A stretch of 17,970 bases of DNA from Euzebyaceae bacterium. GTDB taxonomy: Bacteria > Actinomycetota > Nitriliruptoria > Euzebyales > Egibacteraceae. Positions 7,405 to 13,342 of this stretch are shown here, one piece after another. The translations under genes were made by a program, and so were the position numbers. The notes beneath the pieces were generated by a model. That model had not been told where the DNA came from and searched no databases. It worked only from the letters and a program-made list of their open reading frames with translations. How positions within the stretch are numbered: position 1 is the stretch's first letter; each line of letters starts with the position of its first letter. The stretch is taken from positions 1 to 17,970 of the forward strand of contig JACCVM010000205.1 of NCBI GenBank assembly GCA_013698135.1, given 5' to 3'.

Positions 7405-7740
7405 ATGGCCGACGCCTTCGACGAACAGCTGGTCTCGCTGGGTTTCGCGGCGGTGCAGAAGGACCGGCGGGGCGTGCGGCAGTTCGCTCGCCGCCCCAAC
7501 CGCTACCTGACCGAATGGGTGCACGACGACGGCCGAGAGCTGCTGTTCACCTGGGAGTTCGACCTCGGCGAGTTCTGCTCCGCGGTCGGTTGGCAGATCG
7601 GCGCAGCCGAGCACAGCTTTCAGATCCTGTACCCGCAGTTCGACGTGCGCATCGGCCGCGACGTCGACGCGGTCGCCCTCGAGTTGCAGCGCCTCGAGCA
7701 ACGTCTCAACGGCCTCGACTTGGCAGATCCGGCCCTCTAG
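7405..7740 (+). CDS. Conserved-looking small protein of unknown function
   Basis: A 111-aa soluble protein with no signal peptide, membrane helix or cysteine pattern; it has one cysteine. It is acidic overall and alternates strands and helices: an N-terminal helix (ADAFDEQLVSLGF), a charged strand region (GVRQFARRPNRYLTEWVHDDGRELLFTWEFDLGEFCSAVGW) and a C-terminal helix (VDAVALELQRLEQRLNGL). Codon use looks like that of its neighbours and the ATG carries a -10 box, so I take it as real. I do not recognise the family. It is monocistronic. Its stop codon lies in the loop of a hairpin that is duplicated downstream. Confidence 0.75.
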   Translation: MADAFDEQLVSLGFAAVQKDRRGVRQFARRPNRYLTEWVHDDGRELLFTWEFDLGEFCSAVGWQIGAAEHSFQILYPQFDVRIGRDVDAVALELQRLEQRLNGLDLADPAL

Positions 7741-7779
7741 CGAGGGCCTGGGGGCAGATCCGGCCCTCTAGCGAGGGCC
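7722..7779 (+). terminator. Duplicated 27-bp terminator hairpin
   Basis: Two identical 27-bp copies (7722-7748 and 7753-7779) start GGCAGATCC and contain the perfect stem GGCCCTC, loop TAGC, stem GAGGGCC. In the first copy the loop supplies the TAG stop of the upstream gene (7738-7740). The strong GC stems after a stop codon suggest transcription termination or mRNA 3'-end protection; no T-tract follows. The gene-free stretch 7741-8110 also holds two 45-bp repeats, another hairpin and the thiamin riboswitch. Confidence 0.7.
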
Positions 7780-7819
7780 GATCCGATCAGATCCGGAGCT
7801 CTTCCTGACTCTCGAGGTC

Positions 7820-7864
7820 ATGAGCGGGTGCAGAAGCCGACTTTGGTGTCCGAAACGGCACCCG
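7820..7864. repeat. 45-bp nested palindromic repeat, copy A
   Basis: The element begins ATGAGCGGGTGCAGAAG and ends ACGGCACCCG. The outer arms GGGTGC and GCACCC pair perfectly, but the inner stem is degraded. It matches copy B at 40 of 45 positions in direct orientation. The type is REP-like and non-coding, with no transposase near. Confidence 0.75.
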
Positions 7865-7890
7865 GTCCGGCGGTGATGGAAGCGGCGTCT

Positions 7891-7935
7891 ATGAGTGGGT
7901 GCAGAAGCGGACGCTGGTGTCCGAGACGGCACCCG
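7891..7935. repeat. 45-bp nested palindromic repeat, copy B
   Basis: The second copy lies 26 bp after copy A. Outer arms GGGTGC/GCACCC enclose an intact inner stem CGGAC/GTCCG around the loop GCTGGT, separated by short internal bulges. The symmetric nested design suggests selection for an RNA or DNA hairpin. Confidence 0.75.
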
Positions 7936-7966
7936 ATCGCATGCCAAGGTCAGCCAACCGCGCGAT

Positions 7967-7986
7967 GGCCGCCATCGGTGGCGGCC
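7967..7986. terminator. Strong GC hairpin with TCGG loop
   Basis: GGCCGCCA and TGGCGGCC form a perfect 8-bp stem around a TCGG tetraloop. It stands between the repeat cluster and the thiamin promoter, where it could insulate the riboswitch from upstream transcription. There is no T-tract, so its function is inferred. Confidence 0.5.
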
Positions 7987-8011
7987 GGCTGTCGTCTCCG
8001 GCCCTCGGCGG

Positions 8012-8017
8012 TAGGGT
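8012..8017 (+). promoter_or_regulatory. Candidate -10 box of the thiamin operon
   Basis: TAGGGT lies about 7 nt before the first conserved bases of the TPP riboswitch, exactly where its promoter should be. The region 17 bp upstream (CTGTCG) is a poor -35. Confidence 0.45.
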
Positions 8018-8021
8018 TGCG

Positions 8022-8110
8022 GATACCACGGGAGTCCGGAACCGTCCGGGCTGAGAGGGCAGCAGCCGACCGTCAGACCTGATCCGGTTCATGCCGGCGA
8101 AGGGAGCGCA
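8022..8110 (+). promoter_or_regulatory. TPP riboswitch (THI element)
   Basis: The conserved aptamer parts appear in order: CCACGGGAGTCC (P1/P2 start, 8026-8037), CTGAGAGGG (8051-8059), then GACCGTCAGACCTGATCC and CCGGTTCATGCCGGCG, ending AAGGGAG. These bases match the thi-box consensus that binds thiamin pyrophosphate. The terminal AGGGAG (8101-8106) is also the only SD for the GTG at 8111, with a 4-nt spacing. Ligand binding, which closes P1, should hide that SD, so control is most likely at translation initiation of thiO. No separate terminator hairpin lies between aptamer and gene. Confidence 0.95.
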
Positions 8111-9226
8111 GTGGACACGATCATCGTCGGCGGCGGCGCCATCGGGCTCGCCGTCGCCTGGCGAGCCGCGCAGGCGGGGCTCGCCGTGACCGTGGTCGAC
8201 CCCAACCCAGCCCGGGGGGCGACCTGGGCCGCCGCCGGCATGCTCGCTCCCGTCACCGAGGCGCACTACGGCGAGGACGCCCTGCTGGAGCTGAACCTGG
8301 AGTCGGCGCGCCGCTGGCCGTCGTTCGCCGCCGAGCTGAGCGAGGCGACGGGCAGAGATCTGGGCTACCGCCAGTGCGGGACCGTGTCGGTCGCCCGTAA
8401 CCCCGACGATAACGCCGCCCTCGACGAGCTGTTCGCCTTCCAGCAGCGCCTCGACCTGGAGGTCCAACGGCTGTCGGCGCGTGAGGCGCGATCGTTGGAG
8501 CCGGCCCTCTCGCCGCGGGTGCGCGGTGGCATCCTCGTTTCCGGCGACCATCAGGTCGACAACCGCGCCTTCGTCGACGCGCTGCGCGCCGCGGCTGAGG
8601 CCGCCGGGGTGACGCTGCGACGAACGCGAGTCACGGCGCTTCGTACCCGCGGCGACCGAGTCGAAGGCGTCGAGCTGGCCGACGGCGGGGTGCTGACCGC
8701 GTCGGAGGTCGTGCTTGCCGCCGGCGCCCACAGCGGCCAGATCGGCGGTGTCCCGGCCGCCGCGGTGCCCTCGGTGCGCCCCATCAAGGGACAGCTGCTG
8801 CACCTGCGGGGGCCGTCGCCGCTGGCAACGCGCAACATCCGCGGTCTTGACGTCTACATCGTCCCGCGCGCCGACGGGCGGGTCGTCGTCGGCGCAACCG
8901 TCGAGGAACTGGGCTTCGACACCCGCGTGACGGCGGGAGCGGTCCACGAGCTGCTGCGCGAGGCGTGGACCCTGTTGCCCGGTCTGGCCGAGCTGGAGCT
9001 GGTCGAGGCCACCGCCGGGCTGCGGCCCGGCTCCCCGGACAACGCACCGCTGCTCGGCGGGACCGCGGTGGACGGGCTACTGCTGGCCACCGGCCACCAC
9101 CGCCACGGCGTGCTGCTGACGCCGGTGACCGCCGACGGGCTCGCCGAGGCGTTGACGGGCGGACCCGCCGAGGCCATCGCGGCCTTCAGCCCTCGGCGGT
9201 TCGCGGCGGCCGGAGCGCCCGCGTGA
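8111..9226 (+). CDS. thiO: Glycine oxidase ThiO
   Basis: An FAD-dependent oxidase that turns glycine and O2 into iminoglycine (dehydroglycine), which ThiG uses to build the thiazole ring of thiamin. The 371-aa protein is of usual length. It opens with the dinucleotide fold IIVGGGAIGLAVAWRAA and the ThiO-typical GATWAAAGMLAPVTEAHYGE. Near the C-terminus, TAGLRPGSPDNAPLLG contains the Arg expected to hold the substrate carboxylate, and ATGHHRHGVLLTPVTA closes the FAD site. GTG 8111 is fixed by the riboswitch SD. Its TGA overlaps the thiS GTG by 4 bp. Use of ThiO rather than ThiH means the thiazole branch here needs oxygen. Confidence 0.96.
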   Translation: MDTIIVGGGAIGLAVAWRAAQAGLAVTVVDPNPARGATWAAAGMLAPVTEAHYGEDALLELNLESARRWPSFAAELSEATGRDLGYRQCGTVSVARNPDDNAALDELFAFQQRLDLEVQRLSAREARSLEPALSPRVRGGILVSGDHQVDNRAFVDALRAAAEAAGVTLRRTRVTALRTRGDRVEGVELADGGVLTASEVVLAAGAHSGQIGGVPAAAVPSVRPIKGQLLHLRGPSPLATRNIRGLDVYIVPRADGRVVVGATVEELGFDTRVTAGAVHELLREAWTLLPGLAELELVEATAGLRPGSPDNAPLLGGTAVDGLLLATGHHRHGVLLTPVTADGLAEALTGGPAEAIAAFSPRRFAAAGAPA

Positions 9227-9441
9227 GCGCCGGCGTGACGGTCGTCGTCAACGGTTCCTCGCAAACGGTCCCAGAAGCGCTGGATCTGGCCGCGCTGGTG
9301 CGCCGCCTCGGCCGTGACCCTGACCGGCCAGGCACCGCCGTGGCCCGCAACGGTGAGGTCGTCCCGCGCCGGCAGTGGGCCGGGACGCGGTTGGCCGAAG
9401 GCGATTCGGTGGAGGTGCTGCACGCGGTGGGTGGCGGATGA
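9223..9441 (+). CDS. thiS: Sulfur carrier protein ThiS
   Basis: A 72-aa ubiquitin-like sulfur carrier. It opens VTVVVNGSSQTVPEALDLAALVRRLG, has VARNGEVVPRRQWAGTRLAEGDSVEVLHAVGGG, and ends in the obligatory di-glycine whose C-terminal carboxylate is adenylated and thiocarboxylated to donate sulfur to ThiG. GTG 9223 overlaps the thiO stop (GTGA) and its own TGA overlaps the thiG ATG (ATGA). No thiF-type activating enzyme is encoded in the window; in many actinobacteria a MoeB/ThiF-like protein elsewhere does this. Confidence 0.94.
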   Translation: MSAGVTVVVNGSSQTVPEALDLAALVRRLGRDPDRPGTAVARNGEVVPRRQWAGTRLAEGDSVEVLHAVGGG

Positions 9442-10253
9442 GCGTGCGCGACCAGGTGAACCAGGTACCGGACCTCGTCGACGAGGATCCATTCCTGCTC
9501 GGCGGCCGGAGCTTCAGCTCGCGGCTGGTGATGGGAACCGGCGGTGCGGCCAGCCTCGACGCGCTGGAGGCGGCGCTGCGGGCCTCGGGCGCCCAGCTGG
9601 CCACCGTCGCCCTGCGCCGCGTCGACCCGTCCTCGCACGGGTCCGTGCTGGATGTGCTGGACCGCTGCGGGGTGCAGCTGCTGCCCAACACCGCCGGGTG
9701 CTTCACCGCCCGCGACGCGGTGCTGACGGCCAAGATGGCCCGTGAGGTCTTCGAGACGGACTGGATCAAGCTGGAGGTCATCGGCGACGACCGGACCCTG
9801 CTGCCCGACGGGGCCGAACTGCTCGACGCCGCCGAAAGGCTGGTCGACGACGGCTTCGTGGTCCTGCCCTACACCAACGACGACCCGATCCTGTCGGCGC
9901 GCCTGGAAGACGTCGGCTGCGCCGCGGTCATGCCGCTGGGCTCACCCATCGGCAGCGGCGCGGGCATCCGCAACCCCTACAACCTGCGGATCATCGTCGA
10001 GCGCGCGCAGGTGCCCGTCATCCTCGACGCCGGCATCGGCACGGCCAGTGACGCTTGCATGGCCATGGAGCTGGGCTGCGACGCGGTGCTGCTGGCCAGC
10101 GCGGTGACGCGAGCGCAGGAGCCGGCGGTGATGGCCACCGCCATGCGCCAGGCGGTGACGGCCGGCCGTCTCGCCGGCCGGGCTGGGCGCATCCCACGCC
10201 GCCTGCACGCCGAGGCCTCAACGCCCTTCGTCGGTCTCGCGGAGCTGACCTAA
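9438..10253 (+). CDS. thiG: Thiazole synthase ThiG
   Basis: A TIM-barrel enzyme that condenses 1-deoxy-D-xylulose 5-phosphate, iminoglycine and ThiS-thiocarboxylate sulfur into the thiazole phosphate of thiamin. The 271-aa product has FSSRLVMGTGGAAS near the N-terminus and WIKLEVIGDDRTLLPD with the Schiff-base Lys111. It also shows AAVMPLGSPIGSGAGIRNP, VPVILDAGIGTASDACMAMELGCDAVLLASAV for phosphate binding, and the C-terminal PRRLHAEASTPFVGL. ATG 9438 overlaps the thiS stop by 4 bp. A frame open from 9375 exists but belongs to thiS. Confidence 0.97.
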   Translation: MSVRDQVNQVPDLVDEDPFLLGGRSFSSRLVMGTGGAASLDALEAALRASGAQLATVALRRVDPSSHGSVLDVLDRCGVQLLPNTAGCFTARDAVLTAKMAREVFETDWIKLEVIGDDRTLLPDGAELLDAAERLVDDGFVVLPYTNDDPILSARLEDVGCAAVMPLGSPIGSGAGIRNPYNLRIIVERAQVPVILDAGIGTASDACMAMELGCDAVLLASAVTRAQEPAVMATAMRQAVTAGRLAGRAGRIPRRLHAEASTPFVGLAELT

Positions 10254-10306
10254 TGACAGTCCACAGCGGGTGCTCCTCGATCCACGCGCTCCTCAATGGG
10301 GGCTAA
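10253..10306 (+). CDS. Possible 17-codon micro-ORF bridging thiG and thiE
   Basis: The thiG stop TAA shares its last base with an ATG (TAATG) that opens MTVHSGCSSIHALLNGG before a TAA at 10304-10306. It ends 8 nt inside thiE, in another frame. The arrangement could carry ribosomes from thiG to the SD-less thiE start by termination-reinitiation. No conservation can be judged, and it may be chance. Confidence 0.25.
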   Translation: MTVHSGCSSIHALLNGG

Positions 10307-10940
10307 CTGGCGGCAAGAGCGGCTGGCGGATGCGTGGCTGTACCTGTGCATGGACCGGCGTGCGGATCAAGGCGACCTCGATGGCTTCCTCGACGCCGTG
10401 CTGGGTGCTGGCGTCGACTTGGTGCAGCTGCGCGACAAGGCCGCGACCCGCCACGAGCTGGCCGCTGCCTCGGCGATGTTCCGGGCCGCCGCAGACCGCC
10501 ACGGCGCACTGTTCATCCTCAACGACGACGCTCGACTGGCCGCCGAGGTCGGCGCCGACGGCGTGCACGTCGGCCAGGACGACCTGCATCCGTCCGACGC
10601 CCGCGCCCTGGTGGGGTCCGACGCCATCGTGGGCCGGTCGACGCACTCGGTGGCCGAGGTCGACCGTGCGCTGGATGAGGACTGCGATTACTTCGCGGTC
10701 GGCCCGGTGCACGCCACGCCCACCAAGCACGGACGGCCGGCCATCGGGCTGGAGCCGCTCCGCCACGCCGCCGCCCTTGACCAAGAGCGGCCGTGGTTCG
10801 TGACCGGTGCCATGAGCCTGACCACCGCGCCGGAGGTGCTGGCCACCGGCGCCCGTCGCCTGGTGGTCGTGCGAGCCATCACCGAGGCGCCCGACCCCGC
10901 TCGCGCCGTCAACGAACTCGCCGGCCTGCTGCGCGGGTAA
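10296..10940 (+). CDS. thiE: Thiamine-phosphate synthase ThiE
   Basis: It joins HMP pyrophosphate with thiazole phosphate to give thiamin phosphate. The 214-aa TIM-barrel protein shows VDLVQLRDKAA (diphosphate and Mg contacts), LFILNDDARLAAEVGADGVHVGQDDL, VGRSTHS, DYFAVGPVHATPTKHGRPAIG and a final WFVTGAMSLTTAPEVLATGARRLVVVRAIT. The usual VTGG before the last phosphate loop is VTGA here, a mild change. ATG 10296 has no SD; upstream lie two copies of GCTCCTC and the micro-ORF, so coupling to thiG is likely. ThiC and ThiD are not in the window. The gene ends 11 bp from the convergent lipoprotein gene. Confidence 0.96.
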   Translation: MGANWRQERLADAWLYLCMDRRADQGDLDGFLDAVLGAGVDLVQLRDKAATRHELAAASAMFRAAADRHGALFILNDDARLAAEVGADGVHVGQDDLHPSDARALVGSDAIVGRSTHSVAEVDRALDEDCDYFAVGPVHATPTKHGRPAIGLEPLRHAAALDQERPWFVTGAMSLTTAPEVLATGARRLVVVRAITEAPDPARAVNELAGLLRG

Positions 10941-10951
10941 CGCGCTCGCGG

Positions 10952-11812
10952 TCAGGCCGCCGAAATCTCGCCGGCCATGGCCTCGACCCTCGAGGGGAGC
11001 ATCGGACCGTCCAACCGCTCGACGATCACCCCGTCGGCGCCGACCGAGAACAGCCACGGCTCGGTCGGCAGCTTCCAGCGCGACACGGGGCGCGACACGG
11101 TCTGGCCCTGGTCGGCGTAGATCTCGCAATGGATGAACGCGGTGTCGCCCCAGTCGCCGCCGGTGCGAATCTCGTCGACGGTGCTGGTGGCAGGCCCGCA
11201 GACGGCGGTCTGGCAGTAGGCAGGGGTGGCAAACAGCAGCATCACGGGCCTGCCGGCCTCGAGCGCGGCGTCGAGGCTGACCTCGTGCATCCCGCAGGGC
11301 GGTTCCTGCGTGCAGATCTTGACGAAGCCGAGCTCTTGTCCAACGGTCGGGGTCTTGACCGACACCGCCTCGTCGCCGGCGACCTGTACTTGTGAGTCCT
11401 GTGGCGCCACCACGTTGATGGCCTGCGTGCCGTAGCGGTCGCCTTCCACGGCGACGAGCTCGACGCGGCCGGCCTCGGTCAGATCCAGCCGAGCGATGTA
11501 CAGGCCGAGCGATCGATCGATCTCCTCGCTGTACTCGGTCGGAAATGGCCCGCCGATCTCATTGCCGTTGAGGTCGCGCAGGAACACCGAGACGTCGGCG
11601 TTGGGCACCGGGGTGTTCTGCAGGGTGCGCAAGCCGAAGGCCACGATCTGGTTGCGGCCGGTGAGCACCTCGAACGACGCAACCTGCGGTACCAGGGACG
11701 CCTCGCCGCCGGGGATACCGCCGCCGGATCGCGAGCAGGCGGCCAGCATCCCCCCGGTTCCGAGGGTGCCGGCGAGCAGGGCGGACGACCGCAAGAAGTC
11801 TCGTCGACGCAT
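10952..11812 (-). CDS. Tat-exported lipoprotein with thioredoxin-like domain
   Basis: A 286-aa envelope protein. The N-terminus combines a twin-arginine motif (RRRDFLRSS) with a lipobox LAAC (Cys26), so it should be exported folded and lipid-anchored. Residues about 43-135 look like a beta-rich immunoglobulin-type domain. The C-terminal part resembles thioredoxin/TlpA folds: VMLLFATPAYC (Cys200), QTAVC (Cys205), then FIHCEIYAD (Cys229) and PTEPWLFSVGADGVIVERLDG, where Pro252 could be the cis-proline. The active-site spacing is CX4C, not CXXC, and a further pair, Cys167/Cys173, stands before it. Redox, disulfide or metal-related work is plausible, but I cannot name a substrate. It is divergent from the 11926 binding protein. 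Confidence 0.82.
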   Translation of the reverse strand: MRRRDFLRSSALLAGTLGTGGMLAACSRSGGGIPGGEASLVPQVASFEVLTGRNQIVAFGLRTLQNTPVPNADVSVFLRDLNGNEIGGPFPTEYSEEIDRSLGLYIARLDLTEAGRVELVAVEGDRYGTQAINVVAPQDSQVQVAGDEAVSVKTPTVGQELGFVKICTQEPPCGMHEVSLDAALEAGRPVMLLFATPAYCQTAVCGPATSTVDEIRTGGDWGDTAFIHCEIYADQGQTVSRPVSRWKLPTEPWLFSVGADGVIVERLDGPMLPSRVEAMAGEISAA

Positions 11813-11819
11813 GCCGGTC

Positions 11820-11825
11820 AGACTA
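11820..11825 (-). promoter_or_regulatory. Candidate -10 box of the Tat lipoprotein (leaderless-type)
   Basis: TAGTCT on the minus strand is 7 nt before the ATG at 11812, with no SD. It overlaps the edge of a perfect 16-bp palindrome. Confidence 0.45.
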
Positions 11826-11838
11826 GCGGCGCCGCTAG
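11823..11838. promoter_or_regulatory. Perfect 16-bp palindrome, possible operator
   Basis: CTAGCGGCGCCGCTAG is its own reverse complement. It overlaps the lipoprotein -10 box in a 113-bp divergent intergenic region, a natural place for a repressor site. The binding protein is unknown, and the same bases could also simply form a hairpin. Confidence 0.4.
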
Positions 11839-11925
11839 CCGCGCAGGTCGCGCTGCGATCCCGCGCTCATGCCGCGCAGCGGTCGCCCGTGATGCTATTG
11901 GCAGGCAGATGGCAGACTCGCGGCC

Positions 11926-12834
11926 ATGCGGCGACTCATGGCGGCACTGCTCGGCATGGTGCTGCTGACGTCGTGCTCGGCGGGCAGCGATGACGACGCC
12001 CCTCGGGTCGTGGTGGGCGCCGGGTCGACCACCGAGCAACGGGTTCTGGCAGCGCTGACCGTGCTGTCCCTGGCCCGTGCGGGGCTTCGCGCCGAGGTTC
12101 GCGACGACCTGGGCGGCACCGTCGGGCTGCGGCGGGAGGCGCTGGCGGGTGGGGTCGACATGTTCTGGGACTACACCGGGGCGGCGTGGGCGCTGGGGAT
12201 GGGCCGGCAGGCGCCGCCCTCCGATCCGCAGGCCTCCTTCGAGCGCGTGCGGACCGCCGACGAGGATCGCGGCCTGACCTGGCTGCGGCCCAGCTCCGCC
12301 AACGCCACCCTGGCGCTGTTCGTGCGGACCGACGACCTACCTGCCGCCGAGCGGCCCAACGGGCTGGGTTGGCTGGGACGCCAGCTGGGGCGCAGCGGCC
12401 GGCGGTTGTGCGCCGACCCCGACTTCATCCGGCGCCCGGGAGGCTTGGAGTCCCTGGCCGCCGGCTACGGCATGCAGCTGCAGCGGGTGAACCAGACGGC
12501 GGTGCCGGCGCGAGAAAACGACGCGATCGCCGAGGTGGCGAAGGGCCGCTGTTTCGCGGCGCTGGCGACAGCGACGTCGGGCCGCGCCCGCCGGGCGGGT
12601 CTGGTCCTCGTCGCCGACCACCGCGCGGTCTTCCCGGCCTTCATCGTCTCCCCGGTCGCGCGGACCGACCGGCTGGAGCAGGACGCCAGGCTCGCCGCCG
12701 CCTTGGACCCGCTGGCGCAGGTGCTGGACACCGAGCGGCTGGCCGCGCTCAACGCCCGTGCCGAGACCGGCGAGGATCCACGGGACATCGCGCGCGACTT
12801 TTTGGACGACGTGCTGCCCCGCTCGCGCCAGTAG
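11926..12834 (+). CDS. OpuAC/ProX-like substrate-binding lipoprotein
   Basis: A 302-aa lipoprotein with signal MRRLMAALLGMVLLTSC, Cys17 being the lipidated residue. The mature part follows quaternary-ammonium (glycine betaine/choline type) binding proteins: VVVGAGSTTEQRVLAALTVLSLARAGL at the start, then the diagnostic GLRREALAGGVDMFWDYTGAAWAL. Aromatic residues for a cation box are limited (Trp and Tyr in FWDYTG), so ligand identity is uncertain. No permease or ATPase gene is adjacent, so it is an orphan. The ATG at 11926 lacks an SD; CAGACT 7 nt upstream is one base from a TANNNT box. It is followed by the SOS promoter region. Confidence 0.82.
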   Translation: MRRLMAALLGMVLLTSCSAGSDDDAPRVVVGAGSTTEQRVLAALTVLSLARAGLRAEVRDDLGGTVGLRREALAGGVDMFWDYTGAAWALGMGRQAPPSDPQASFERVRTADEDRGLTWLRPSSANATLALFVRTDDLPAAERPNGLGWLGRQLGRSGRRLCADPDFIRRPGGLESLAAGYGMQLQRVNQTAVPARENDAIAEVAKGRCFAALATATSGRARRAGLVLVADHRAVFPAFIVSPVARTDRLEQDARLAAALDPLAQVLDTERLAALNARAETGEDPRDIARDFLDDVLPRSRQ

Positions 12835-12883
12835 CCGCCGCAGCCGAGGCCATCCCTGCCCGAACAGGCTCACCCACGTCTGC

Positions 12884-12912
12884 TTGACGTCGGCGGCTGG
12901 GCGTCGTACGGT
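12884..12912 (+). promoter_or_regulatory. Sigma70-type promoter of the DUF6504 gene
   Basis: TTGACG (12884-12889), a 17-bp spacer and TACGGT (12907-12912) make the best promoter in the window. Transcription should start near 12919, placing the LexA box immediately downstream and leaving a leader of about 130 nt. Confidence 0.7.
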
Positions 12913-12924
12913 GCCCGCACCGGA

Positions 12925-12940
12925 TCGAACATGTGTTCGA
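12925..12940. promoter_or_regulatory. LexA binding site (SOS box)
   Basis: TCGAACATGTGTTCGA has perfect TCGAAC and GTTCGA half-sites with a 4-bp centre, the actinobacterial/Gram-positive SOS box pattern. The symmetry extends one more A/T pair on each side. It is centred about 14 bp after the predicted transcription start, so bound LexA would block initiation or early elongation. Confidence 0.88.
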
Positions 12941-12953
12941 TCACCCGGCCGGC

Positions 12954-12986
12954 GGTCGGGACGCGTGGGGAAGGCGCGTCCCGGCC
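12954..12986 (+). other. Strong hairpin in the SOS gene leader
   Basis: GGTCGGGACGCG (12954-12965) pairs with CGCGTCCCGGCC (12975-12986): 12 pairs, one of them G-U, around a 9-nt loop TGGGGAAGG that itself looks like an SD. It lies between the LexA box and the gene. There is no T-tract. It could attenuate, stabilise or regulate translation, or be incidental to high GC. Confidence 0.5.
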
Positions 12987-13050
12987 ACCGCCGCCTTCCC
13001 GCCACCCCACATGCCGCACGGACGGCAGCGCACGGCGCGGAGGCAAGACG

Positions 13051-13329
13051 ATGACCAAGCGCTACCGCGAGCCGGTGGAGGTGACCGCCGCCGCGGCCGG
13101 CGCCGATCCACACACCCCGGTGGGCTTTGTCTGGCGAGGATCGACCTATCGGGTGCTCTCGGTGCTCGGGCACTGGCGTGAGGACGCGGCCTACTGGTCT
13201 GGCGGCGGTGTCGAGATCCCGCAACGCGACCTGTGGCGGGTGGAGGCACGCAACACCACCCCCGCCAGCGGCGTCTACGAGCTGGTGCAGGAAGCCGGCG
13301 CCTGGCGCCTGGATCGCGTCTGGGACTGA
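13051..13329 (+). CDS. DUF6504-family protein, LexA-regulated
   Basis: A 92-aa protein with the family pattern: basic start MTKRYREPVEV, then VGFVWRGSTYRVLSVLGHWRE, a Trp-rich centre, DLWRVEARN, and GVYELVQEAGAWRLDRVWD. In many actinobacteria, as I recall, DUF6504 genes neighbour the imuB/dnaE2 damage-induced mutagenesis cassette, where their biochemical role is unknown. Here no such polymerase gene is adjacent, but the perfect SOS box keeps the damage link. ATG 13051 is preceded by GGAGG at 7 nt. An in-frame ATG at 12931 lies inside the LexA box and would add a low-complexity Pro/Arg stretch, so I reject it. Confidence 0.85.
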   Translation: MTKRYREPVEVTAAAAGADPHTPVGFVWRGSTYRVLSVLGHWREDAAYWSGGGVEIPQRDLWRVEARNTTPASGVYELVQEAGAWRLDRVWD

Positions 13330-13342
13330 CGTCAGAAATACC

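Noticed and set aside
7317..7935. CRISPR array
   Set aside because: The repeats belong to three different families of two copies each with unequal or no spacers, and no cas genes are present.
12931..13050. Upstream in-frame ATG for the DUF6504 gene
   Set aside because: It lies inside the LexA box near the predicted transcript start and adds a Pro/Arg/Ser-rich stretch; ATG 13051 has a proper GGAGG.
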